Of a stretch of DNA of 37,254 nucleotides, positions 14,266-22,164 are shown piece by piece. The translations under genes were made by a program, and so were the position numbers. The notes under the pieces were generated by a model. That model saw only the letters and a list, made by a program, of their open reading frames with translations. It searched no databases and was not told the origin of the DNA. Source of the stretch: a virus. The stretch lies in IMG/VR virus record IMGVR_UViG_3300025645_000191, positions 1 to 37,254 of that record. One strand, 5' to 3'. Position 1 is the first letter of the stretch, and each line of letters starts with the position of its first letter.

Positions 14266-14485
14266 AATATTATTAATTAGCTTAATACTTGGATCATGCT
14301 CAGCAGATGAAGTAGCTAAACAAAATTGTGATTGTACTACAACCTATTACACAATTGAACCAGGAACAAGTGGATATACTTGGTATGGAGTTACACAATC
14401 ACCTGAATTGAGTTGTGATGATGAAATGGAAACTAAAGAACATACTGGTAATGATAATATGTTTTATCAAGTTACTTGTGAATAA
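14249..14485 (+). CDS. Small lipoprotein
   Basis: This encodes 78 residues. The lipobox LILGSC places the lipidated Cys at 17 after a hydrophobic signal. The mature part is Thr- and Cys-rich (NCDCTTTYYTIEPG). It is expected in the cell envelope, and roles such as superinfection exclusion are possible but unsupported. It overlaps the preceding gene by 17 bases. Confidence 0.65.
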   Translation: MKTTIKILLISLILGSCSADEVAKQNCDCTTTYYTIEPGTSGYTWYGVTQSPELSCDDEMETKEHTGNDNMFYQVTCE

Positions 14486-14508
14486 TGTTTAAACACAACT
14501 TTTAACAT

Positions 14509-14793
14509 ATGGCATTTGAAAAAGGAAATAAACTAGGTAAAGGTAGACCAACTAAAGCAGATGAAGAAAAAGCTAATACAATAATGCTTAATGCTTTAAA
14601 AGAAGTTTACTCAAAAGAAACAGATGAGGATGCTAAGATTGCATTTATCAAAGATACTTTAATGGATAGTCAAAGAGGTCAACTATTTATAGCTGAGCAT
14701 GTATTTGGTAAACCAAAAGAAACAATTGAAACAACGCACAACGTTAATAACTTTGATATAAAAGACTTGTTTAAGGTTGATAAAGATACATAA
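14509..14793 (+). CDS. terS: Terminase small subunit
   Basis: This encodes 94 residues. The N-terminus FEKGNKLGKGRPTKADEEK is characteristic of one class of small terminase subunits, which recognise phage DNA and hand it to the large subunit. The central part is helical and the C-terminus (NVNNFDIKDLFKVDKDT) is probably the large-subunit contact. It overlaps the large subunit gene by 17 bases. Confidence 0.75.
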   Translation: MAFEKGNKLGKGRPTKADEEKANTIMLNALKEVYSKETDEDAKIAFIKDTLMDSQRGQLFIAEHVFGKPKETIETTHNVNNFDIKDLFKVDKDT

Positions 14794-15979
14794 CAAATAT
14801 AATTTACTTGGTTCGGATAGCAGATACTTTGTCATTACTGGTGGTAGGGGTTCAGGGAAATCATATTCTCTTAACTCCTTTTTGCTATTGTTAACGTATG
14901 AAGTAGGACATGTTATATTATTCACTCGTTATACATTAACTTCTGCTCACGTATCAATTATACCTGAGTTTTTAGATAAGATTGAAACGGCTAATTTGCA
15001 ACAAGATTTTTACATCACTAAGGATGAAATCATAAATTTAAAGACTGGATCTAAAATATTATTCAAAGGTATTAAAACAAGCTCAGGAACACAAACTGCA
15101 AACCTTAAATCTTTAGCGGGTGTTACTACTTGGGTATTAGATGAAGCAGAAGAGCTTAACGATGAAGATACATTTGATAAGATTGATTTTAGCATTAGAG
15201 CAAAGGATATTCAAAATAGAGTTATATTAGTTTTAAATCCAGCAACAAAAGAACATTTTATTTATAAACGTTTCTTTGAAGAAAAAGGAGTTGAGGCTGG
15301 AGCAAATGAAATTAAAGAAGATACAACTTATATTCATACTACTTATTTAGATAATTACAAAAACTTAAACGAGTCATTTATTCATCAAGTTGAGTTGATG
15401 AAAGAAAACAACCCAAACAAATATAAACATGTAATACTTGGTGGTTGGTTAGATAAAGCAGAAGGAGTTGTATTTGATAATTGGGAGTTCGGAGATTTTA
15501 ATCCTGATAATTTACAAACTTCATTTGGTCAAGATTTTGGATTTACAGTTGATCCAACTACATTAGTAGAGGTTGCAATAAATAAGAATAAAAAGATAAT
15601 ATATGTTAAAGAATATCTATATAAAAATAGATTGACTACTTCTGAAATAGCAACTATAAACATAACTCACGCACAAAGAAAAATAATTATTGCAGATAGT
15701 GCTGAACCTAGGTTAATTGATGAACTAAAGAAATTAGGATGTAATGTTATTGGAACTATAAAAGGTGCTGGAAGTATTAATGTAGGTGTAGAATTGATGA
15801 AGGACTATAAAATAATTGTAGAACATAACAGTTCAAACATAGCTAAAGAATTAAATAACTATGTTTACCTTGATAAAGGAAGTAAATTATATATTGACGA
15901 CTATAACCATATAATTGACGCAATAAGATATAATGTGAGTTACTATTTAAGTAGTGGAGGTGTCGGAGAAATTAGATAA
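14777..15979 (+). CDS. terL: Terminase large subunit
   Basis: This encodes 400 residues. Walker A is GGRGSGKS (22-29) and Walker B is TTWVLDEAEE (117-126), forming the ATPase. The nuclease half has Asp253 (GQDFGF), Asp307 (IIADSAE) and Asp388 (HIIDAIRY), the acidic triad of the RNase-H-like domain of the Terminase_3/PBSX-like family. It pumps DNA into the prohead and cuts it. It is followed by a late-promoter-like element. Confidence 0.93.
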   Translation: MIKIHNKYNLLGSDSRYFVITGGRGSGKSYSLNSFLLLLTYEVGHVILFTRYTLTSAHVSIIPEFLDKIETANLQQDFYITKDEIINLKTGSKILFKGIKTSSGTQTANLKSLAGVTTWVLDEAEELNDEDTFDKIDFSIRAKDIQNRVILVLNPATKEHFIYKRFFEEKGVEAGANEIKEDTTYIHTTYLDNYKNLNESFIHQVELMKENNPNKYKHVILGGWLDKAEGVVFDNWEFGDFNPDNLQTSFGQDFGFTVDPTTLVEVAINKNKKIIYVKEYLYKNRLTTSEIATINITHAQRKIIIADSAEPRLIDELKKLGCNVIGTIKGAGSINVGVELMKDYKIIVEHNSSNIAKELNNYVYLDKGSKLYIDDYNHIIDAIRYNVSYYLSSGGVGEIR

Positions 15980-15982
15980 ACC

Positions 15983-16012
15983 TTGTAACAAAATAACAAT
16001 TAATTAGTTTTA
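15983..16012 (+). promoter_or_regulatory. Candidate phage late promoter A
   Basis: TTG (15983-15985), a 19-base spacer and TAGTTTTA (16005-16012) come 5 bases before the ATG at 16018. The 16-base core TTGTAACAAAATAACA (from 15983) is identical at 24108 and nearly so at 26782. The -7 box lacks the final G of the host consensus. Confidence 0.6.
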
Positions 16013-16017
16013 ATAAT

Positions 16018-16617
16018 ATGAAGATAGTATTACCAGAAAATATAGCAGATATAACTTTAGAGCAAGAGCAAAAATATAATAAGCTATTGCAACGTGAGGA
16101 TTTATCTGATTATGAAAAGAACAGAAGGAAGTTAGAAATATTTACTAATCTTACTTATCATCAAACAAAAGATATTATTCAAGTAGATTTTGAAGAGTGT
16201 TTAATTCAAATTAACAAAGCATTAAGTGAGGATGTTCCATTCTTAAATAGGTTTAAAATGAATGGTCAAGAGTTTGGGTTTATAACTAATTTAGATAAAC
16301 TAAGCTCAGATGAACAAAACGCTTTAGATAATATTTCTTTAGGTGAGTTTGTTGATACTGAAAAGTATAACGCAAGTTTAGATGATATGCATAAGTTAAT
16401 AGCTATATTATTCAGACCAGTAATAAAATCAGATGCATTTGGTAATTATGAAATTGAAGAGTACAACGGGACAACTGAATGGTGTGAGTATATGATAAAG
16501 ACACCATTAAATATTGTAAGAGGTGCGTTATTTTTTTTTATCAATTTGTCAACAGAATTAGAGAGTTATATCCTGAGATATACGAGGGAGGTACAAGCGA
16601 AGGAAACGACAGTTTAG
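16018..16617 (+). CDS. Tail assembly chaperone, unshifted product
   Basis: This encodes 199 residues. The pattern MKIVLPENIADITLEQEQKY, FGFITNLDKLSSDEQ, LHKLIAILFRPVI and TPLNIVRGALFFFINLS is typical of the Bacteroidota phage protein taken to be the analogue of lambda gpG. Such proteins bind the tape measure protein and the tail tube during tail assembly. Near the end nine T lie in frame as TTT TTT TTT, and the -1 frame continues with a conserved-looking domain to 16805. It lies 6 kb from the tape measure gene, unlike the usual neighbouring order. Confidence 0.7.
   Translation: MKIVLPENIADITLEQEQKYNKLLQREDLSDYEKNRRKLEIFTNLTYHQTKDIIQVDFEECLIQINKALSEDVPFLNRFKMNGQEFGFITNLDKLSSDEQNALDNISLGEFVDTEKYNASLDDMHKLIAILFRPVIKSDAFGNYEIEEYNGTTEWCEYMIKTPLNIVRGALFFFINLSTELESYILRYTREVQAKETTV
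16531..16539 (+). other. T9 slippery site for -1 frameshift
   Basis: Nine T lie in the zero frame as three TTT codons, followed by ATC. Slipping back one base gives TAT CAA TTT and enters an open frame to TGA 16803-16805. The zero-frame stop is at 16615-16617. The shifted product has 174 shared plus 88 new residues, 262 in all. Confidence 0.65.
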
Positions 16618-16805
16618 AGTATTTTAAAAAATGGAGTTGGTACGCTACAATAGTAGAATTAAGTAATGATAATATACATAAAGTAAAAGATACTTTAAAA
16701 CTAAACGTACATGAGGCTCATTTGTTTTTAGCTCATAAAATTGATAAGATGAAAATGATGCACAAAGTACACACACCACCACAAGGAAACACAACACAAT
16801 TATGA
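16539..16805 (+). CDS. Frameshift extension of tail assembly chaperone
   Basis: This -1 frame reads YQFVNRIRELYPEIYEGG, then SLEYFKKWSWYATIVELSND and VHEAHLFLAHKIDKMKM, ending at TGA 16803-16805, which overlaps the next ATG. The phrase KWSWYATIVEL, with a later N(V/I)HEA, is like the C-terminal extension of chaperone pairs in related phages. There is no start codon or gap that would make it an independent gene of equal length. It corresponds to the T part of a lambda-type G-T fusion. Confidence 0.65.
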   Translation, partial: YQFVNRIRELYPEIYEGGTSEGNDSLEYFKKWSWYATIVELSNDNIHKVKDTLKLNVHEAHLFLAHKIDKMKMMHKVHTPPQGNTTQL

Positions 16806-17260
16806 ACCAATATACAGAACTATTAATATATTTAAAAACATTGGCTAAATTATACGGAGCTAATACAGTTACTAAAGACGCTCCAGATAGTGTTGATTTA
16901 CAAAAGACTAATATATTTCCATTAGTCAATATATCAATCGCTAACGGATCATTTAGCAATGGTTCTACTATTTCTTTTAATGTAGTGTTAGAAGCTATAA
17001 CTAATCGAGATGCAAATAAAGAAGTTGTTGATGATAAGTTTTGGAGTAATGATAATGAAGTAGATAATCACAACGATACTTTAGCTATATTAAATAAAAT
17101 GTGGGTTGCTATGTATAGAGATTTTGAAGATAAGAACATTACTTCAAGTGAGTCGCCTACATTTGAAAAGATTACTTTAGACGGTACAAATCTATTAGAT
17201 GGATGGGAGTTATCATTTGATGTTGAACTGCCTAATACAACATTAAATCTATGTCAGTAA
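16802..17260 (+). CDS. Tail completion-like protein
   Basis: This encodes 152 residues. The arrangement DLQKTNIFPLVNISIANGSF, then SFNVVLEAITNRD, then LAILNKMW and LLDGWELSFDVELPN, matches Bacteroidota phage proteins that follow the tail chaperone and have the layout of tail terminator proteins. The role at the head-proximal end of the tail is inferred. It overlaps the frameshift extension by four bases and the next gene by ten. Confidence 0.55.
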   Translation: MNQYTELLIYLKTLAKLYGANTVTKDAPDSVDLQKTNIFPLVNISIANGSFSNGSTISFNVVLEAITNRDANKEVVDDKFWSNDNEVDNHNDTLAILNKMWVAMYRDFEDKNITSSESPTFEKITLDGTNLLDGWELSFDVELPNTTLNLCQ

Positions 17261-17769
17261 AGAAAGCATTAGATGACTTTGGTAAGTATACAGTTAAACA
17301 AGCTAGGACAAACTTAACTAAGAAGAAAAAGAACGATACTAAAGGATTATATAATTCAATTAGTTATGATTTAGAGGTTTCAAAGAATAGTTTTAGTCTT
17401 TCATTCTCAATGGATGGGCATGGTAAGTTTATTGACAAAGGAGTTAAGGGCGTTAGTAGTTCAGCAAAAGCTCCAAATAGTCCTTACAAGTTTGGAACAG
17501 GAACAGGAAAAAAAGGAGGTTTAACTAGTGGTGTTGATGGATGGGTTAAGCGTAAAAGAATACAATTTGCAGATAAGAAAACAGGTAAATTTATGAGCTA
17601 TAAACAAACTGCATATCTAATTAGAAATAGCATTTGGAATAAAGGAATTGAAACAACTAACTTCTTTACAAAGCCATTTGAAGATGCTTTTAAAAGATTG
17701 CCGGATACATTAATAAACGCATTTAGTTTAGAGGTTGACAACCTATTTAATTTTACAAATAAAAAATGA
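17251..17769 (+). CDS. HK97 gp10-like tail protein
   Basis: This encodes 172 residues. The basic N-terminus (KQARTNLTKKKKNDTKGLYN), followed by GHGKFIDKGVKGV and a helical C-terminus, matches the gp10-like family of head-tail or tail completion proteins. Overlaps on both sides place it firmly in the tail operon. The precise location in the virion is not given by the sequence. Confidence 0.65.
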   Translation: MSVKKALDDFGKYTVKQARTNLTKKKKNDTKGLYNSISYDLEVSKNSFSLSFSMDGHGKFIDKGVKGVSSSAKAPNSPYKFGTGTGKKGGLTSGVDGWVKRKRIQFADKKTGKFMSYKQTAYLIRNSIWNKGIETTNFFTKPFEDAFKRLPDTLINAFSLEVDNLFNFTNKK

Positions 17770-18536
17770 TAAAAAATTTAAGCCCATATTATGTAACCAT
17801 TCCGTTTGTTGCTCCATTGAGTGGGTTAACTTGTAGTGAGTTCACTATGCAGTTGTTCGTTTGGAATGGTTTGAAATCTACACCACCAACAGAGGCTTTA
17901 TATGAGTTCACAAAACAAAACCCTACTTCAAGCGTGGGGAGTGTAAAGGTAGATATTGCTAATTTAATAAGCGATGCAATTATATTTACACAACAAGAGG
18001 GTACGGGTACGGAATTAATAAATGGGAATAATCAAGTTTGGGTTAAATGGAGAACTTTTTATAAAACTACAAACCCAATAGACAACACAACGCCTACAAA
18101 TATAAATACAACATTATCTTTAAAAGGATATGCGTATGGATTTGATGGAGAAAATACAATTACACCAACTAATAAAATATTATTAACAGGTACTGATTTT
18201 AAAGTTAGTAGAAATTCAGTTTTTGTATTACCTATTGAAATCGAACAAACTACAATAGTACTTGGTACTTTAACTATTGATAATTTAACAGTTGTTACTC
18301 ATCAAATGTATGATTTAGATTGGTCGAGTACAGGTAATTTAGGAGATATTTATTATCGTTATAGGTTGTTAGGTGATACAGATTGGTTCTTTGGACTTGA
18401 AACTGTTATAGATGATCCACAAGAAATTGAATTAGACGTTGATGCTGGAACTTATGAAGTGCAATTACAGGCATACGATAATGATAATTCAGTAGTAATA
18501 TTTTCAAACATTTTTAATTTAGAAATAGTATCATGA
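17766..18536 (+). CDS. Tail structural protein with Ig/FN3-like domain
   Basis: This encodes 256 residues, nearly all beta. Residues about 165-256 (LDWSSTGNLGDIYYRYRLLG, then VDAGTYEVQLQAYDND) resemble a fibronectin type III or Ig-like domain, as is common in tail proteins. The N-terminal half is of unknown fold. It is probably a tail tip or decoration component, inferred from composition and place. Confidence 0.55.
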   Translation: MIKNLSPYYVTIPFVAPLSGLTCSEFTMQLFVWNGLKSTPPTEALYEFTKQNPTSSVGSVKVDIANLISDAIIFTQQEGTGTELINGNNQVWVKWRTFYKTTNPIDNTTPTNINTTLSLKGYAYGFDGENTITPTNKILLTGTDFKVSRNSVFVLPIEIEQTTIVLGTLTIDNLTVVTHQMYDLDWSSTGNLGDIYYRYRLLGDTDWFFGLETVIDDPQEIELDVDAGTYEVQLQAYDNDNSVVIFSNIFNLEIVS

Positions 18537-19111
18537 TTATAACAGTAATTTCATATCCTAATAATAATATAAACTTTTCAGATGATGTCGGTAATTCTTT
18601 ACTTAGTAGTGAGTTAGTTAAATATATGTGGATAGATTTATCAGAGGCTTTAGATGATGAGTATGTTGAGATAGTTTACAATGGGGTTACTACTACTTTA
18701 TTAATTGAAGATGAGTGCAGATATACACCAATAGATATATTCTTTCAAAATAAAGAAGGAGCTGAGCAGGTTATTACTTTCTTTAAAAAATCAATTGAAA
18801 CTTTAAAGACTACTAGTGAAGAGTATGAAGGTACTAACGGACAACCTTTAAGCGGATTTCACCAATTTATTAAATATAATGTTCAAGGTAGACAATCGTT
18901 TAAGGTTAATAGTGGTTTTGTAACAGAAGATAAAAACGAAACATTTAAACAATTACTTTTAAGCAGAAGAGTTTGGAGTTATGTAGATAGCAAATTCATT
19001 CCCTTAAACGTATCAAGTGAAACAATAGAATATAAAACAAAGCAAAACGATAGACTAATTAATTACGAAATTGGTTTTGATTATGCTTTTAACGAGATAA
19101 ATAATGTTTAG
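18533..19111 (+). CDS. Putative distal tail structural protein
   Basis: This encodes 192 residues of unknown family, beta-rich. It overlaps the genes before and after it and precedes the large tail tip protein. This position and order are kept in Bacteroidota phages, where such a pair forms the tail end. No enzymatic motif is seen. Confidence 0.5.
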   Translation: MIITVISYPNNNINFSDDVGNSLLSSELVKYMWIDLSEALDDEYVEIVYNGVTTTLLIEDECRYTPIDIFFQNKEGAEQVITFFKKSIETLKTTSEEYEGTNGQPLSGFHQFIKYNVQGRQSFKVNSGFVTEDKNETFKQLLLSRRVWSYVDSKFIPLNVSSETIEYKTKQNDRLINYEIGFDYAFNEINNV

Positions 19112-21431
19112 TTTATACATAGGAGAAAGTAAGTTAGATTTATTTTCAGATGAGAATATAGAACTTACTCAGCAAATTGGTAGCGTTTCAGATATTACCA
19201 AAAACTTAGGCGATTTAACGCGTTCTTTTTCTGTTCCAGCAAGTGAAAATAACAACTCGCTATTTAAACACTATTACAATGCTAATATAGATAATACTTT
19301 TGATGCACGTACAAAGGTAAACGGAACTATTGAGCTTAATGGGATGCCATTTTCTAACGGTAAATATAGACTTGAAAAGGTAATCGTTAAACAAGGAAAA
19401 CCTTATTCTTACTCTTTACAATATTGGGGAAATTTTATAAGTATAAAAGATAAAATAAAGAATGATGAGTTAAGTATTTTAGATTTATCAGCATACAATC
19501 ACGCTTATAATTCTACAAATGTAAAGACTGGTTTAACAGGTAGTTTATTTGGAGGGGATATTATATATGCTCCATTAGTAAAGAAACAATATTACTATAA
19601 CGATAACGGCACAGATTCAACTTATAATAGTAAGTTAGCAAACATTGCGCACGCAAACGGTGGTAACGGCGGTATGTATTGGGCTGATTTTAAACCAAGC
19701 ATTAAATTATTACCTATTATAGAAGCGATTGAAAGTAAATACAATCTATCCTTTACACGTGATTTCTTTGGACGTAGTGAGTTTACAGATATTTATATGT
19801 GGTTAAACAATACTTCAAGTGCAGAAGTTAGTAAGAAGTTGCAAATAGATTTTACAAGTACTGGTAATATTTTGGATATAGCAGGCACTGAAATGAGCTT
19901 AACAGAGGACTACTATGTGGTTGGCTCTTCAAATTCAAATGTAAAAATAAATATAATACCAAGTGCTGGATTTGAAAATGTGCCTTACAAAGTTATTCGT
20001 AATTTAGACGGTGCATTGTGGACTGAATCAATTACACTTACAGGAAATACAGTCACGCAATTTAGAACAGATACAGATAAAAAGAAACATACTTTCTTTG
20101 TTGAAACTTCTTTGTCTTTTAAATTTACTACTGTGTTTATTGTTACCGTTCCATTAGGTGGATTAACAAAGACGGCTACATTTAATGAGCAAACAATAAA
20201 CCTAGACATAAATATAAATACTAATTTACCAAAAATAAAAGTTATTGACTTTTTAGCTGGTTTGTTTAAGATGTTTAAATTAGTTGTCATAGCTAAAGAT
20301 GACGGAACAATTTATGTAAATACTTTAAAAGATTATTATGCAGAGGGTAGGGTTTGGAATCTAACTCAATACATAGATGCATCAAGCTATGAAGTTGAGC
20401 GTGGCAAACTATTGAACCCTATTAACTTTAATTTTGAAGAGCCTCAAACATTATTAAACATTCAATTTGATGCTAATACAGGACAGTATTATGGAGATGA
20501 GGAATTAATATTAGAAGATGATGAAGGAGAGCAACTAGATGGAGAAAGCTATGAGGTTAAATTACCATTTGAACAAGTGATTTACGATAGATTAATAAAT
20601 ATAAATACTGGAGGGACTAGTTCATTTATGTATGGGGGTATTTTTGACGAGAATATAGAGCCTGTAAATCCTAAAATACATTTACATTACGTACAAAACA
20701 CAACACTAAACGGAACTGGTTTAGCGTATGTTAATGACTTAGGAACAAAAGAGTTAATAGATGGCAATATAAATATACCAACACATACAAGTTCTTTTGA
20801 AGATGCTCCGTTTTCTTTGGTTTGGGGTAATGAATTTAATGAATGGAACGGTCAAATAATTGAAAATACTCTTTATAAAAACTATTATAGTGATTATATC
20901 TCAAGTGTTTTTAATATAAAAAGAAGAACGTTTAAATACAAAGCAAAAGATATACCATTAAGAATAAGATTGTCGCTTAAACTTAATGATATAATACAAA
21001 TAAAAGAAAACTATTACAGACCTGATAACTTCACTACTAATTTAAAAACGGGTGATGTGTCTTTTAGTTTAATTAACTCATTTGATAATACAATTTCAGG
21101 ATTTTCAGCAGATAGAAATATAATTAATACAGACTATCAAGCTAAAATAGAAAGTATCTATGTAACAAATGGAGGTAATTTTAGTTTTAATAAAGTAGAT
21201 ACGGGTGATGGAGTTAGTTGGGTAGTTGTTTCAAGCTTAGATAATAATGTTTATTTTTCTTTTGAAGAAAATACTGGAGTACTACCTAGAATTATGGAAG
21301 TTGAAATAACAAATACTTTAACATTCCAAACTATAACAATAGTTTTAAATCAAGGAGTTAGTGGAAGCTACACCGCTGATACTACATTAATAACCGCAGA
21401 TAACACAATAATAACAGCAGATAATTTTTAA
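19104..21431 (+). CDS. Large tail tip/hub-like protein with BACON-like domain
   Basis: This encodes 775 residues. The start (ELTQQIGSVSDITKNLGDLT, then RSFSVPAS and later FDARTKVNGTIELNGMPF) is a signature of large Bacteroidota phage tail proteins. Residues about 678-753 (IESIYVTNGGNFSFNKVDTG, WVVVSSLD, ITIVLNQGVSG) fit a BACON-like Ig domain, which in Bacteroidota is thought to bind glycans or mucin. The extreme C-terminus repeats the phrase TADNTIITADN. It probably forms the tail hub or tip and helps host recognition. Confidence 0.7.
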   Translation: MFSLYIGESKLDLFSDENIELTQQIGSVSDITKNLGDLTRSFSVPASENNNSLFKHYYNANIDNTFDARTKVNGTIELNGMPFSNGKYRLEKVIVKQGKPYSYSLQYWGNFISIKDKIKNDELSILDLSAYNHAYNSTNVKTGLTGSLFGGDIIYAPLVKKQYYYNDNGTDSTYNSKLANIAHANGGNGGMYWADFKPSIKLLPIIEAIESKYNLSFTRDFFGRSEFTDIYMWLNNTSSAEVSKKLQIDFTSTGNILDIAGTEMSLTEDYYVVGSSNSNVKINIIPSAGFENVPYKVIRNLDGALWTESITLTGNTVTQFRTDTDKKKHTFFVETSLSFKFTTVFIVTVPLGGLTKTATFNEQTINLDININTNLPKIKVIDFLAGLFKMFKLVVIAKDDGTIYVNTLKDYYAEGRVWNLTQYIDASSYEVERGKLLNPINFNFEEPQTLLNIQFDANTGQYYGDEELILEDDEGEQLDGESYEVKLPFEQVIYDRLININTGGTSSFMYGGIFDENIEPVNPKIHLHYVQNTTLNGTGLAYVNDLGTKELIDGNINIPTHTSSFEDAPFSLVWGNEFNEWNGQIIENTLYKNYYSDYISSVFNIKRRTFKYKAKDIPLRIRLSLKLNDIIQIKENYYRPDNFTTNLKTGDVSFSLINSFDNTISGFSADRNIINTDYQAKIESIYVTNGGNFSFNKVDTGDGVSWVVVSSLDNNVYFSFEENTGVLPRIMEVEITNTLTFQTITIVLNQGVSGSYTADTTLITADNTIITADNF

Positions 21432-21434
21432 GAT

Positions 21435-22010
21435 ATGGCACAAGAAATAATAGGAATTGGAATAAGTGCAAACGATAATACTGGAGATCCATTGCGTACT
21501 GCATTTACAAAGACAAACGATAATTTTGCAGAACTTTATTCTCCAAAAATTGGAATATATGATTATGATAGCACTCTAGGAAGTCAATCATTTACAGGAA
21601 CTGCAATAAAATTACTAAACAATGGTTTAGGTGCATTTACAAATAAGATTTATGCTTTAGATGGAGTTACTGACTTATTTAACACAACTACTAATGAATT
21701 TGATTTTAGTGGTTTATCTTTAGGTGATAGGGTAGCTTTTAGATATGATTATCAAATAACAACATCTTCAGTTAATCAAGAAAGTAGAATTTATTTAAAT
21801 CTAGGTATTGGAAGCGGTTCGCCTTATTCAATTAATCAAGACACTAGTTTTTTTAAAACTGCTGGAGTACATGAATTATCAGGGGCAAATAGTTTTATTT
21901 ACATGGGTAATTTAGAAACTTTGAATTTTCCATCCGAATTAATGTTTACCTCTGACGCAAATGCGACAGTTATACTAAACGGTTTTGTAATTTCAGTAAC
22001 AAAAAGATAA
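21435..22010 (+). CDS. Tail fibre-like protein
   Basis: This encodes 191 residues. The N-terminus IGIGISANDNTGDPLRTAFT, then KTNDNFAELY, is a standard module of phage tail and fibre proteins, in which it links to the particle. The C-terminal part is beta-rich (QSFTGTAIKLLNNGLGAFTN) with a receptor-binding-like look. It begins three bases after the tip protein. Confidence 0.65.
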   Translation: MAQEIIGIGISANDNTGDPLRTAFTKTNDNFAELYSPKIGIYDYDSTLGSQSFTGTAIKLLNNGLGAFTNKIYALDGVTDLFNTTTNEFDFSGLSLGDRVAFRYDYQITTSSVNQESRIYLNLGIGSGSPYSINQDTSFFKTAGVHELSGANSFIYMGNLETLNFPSELMFTSDANATVILNGFVISVTKR

Positions 22011-22011
22011 T

Positions 22012-22164
22012 ATGATAGGCGAAATAATAAGAACGTTAAGGAGTAACGAGTTTTACGGAGCTGGTGAATTTACAGAAATTGCAAAAGGTAAACATGAATT
22101 GGTTAATAATTGGAAGCAATTTAAAAACAAAGCAACAAGACTATGGCACTCACAAAAGAAATAG
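22012..22164 (+). CDS. 50-residue protein before tape measure
   Basis: This frame fills the gap between the fibre-like gene and the tape measure gene and overlaps the latter by 22 bases. The product is mixed (MIGEIIRTLRSNEFYGAGEF) with a basic end. It is of unknown function. Confidence 0.5.
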   Translation: MIGEIIRTLRSNEFYGAGEFTEIAKGKHELVNNWKQFKNKATRLWHSQKK

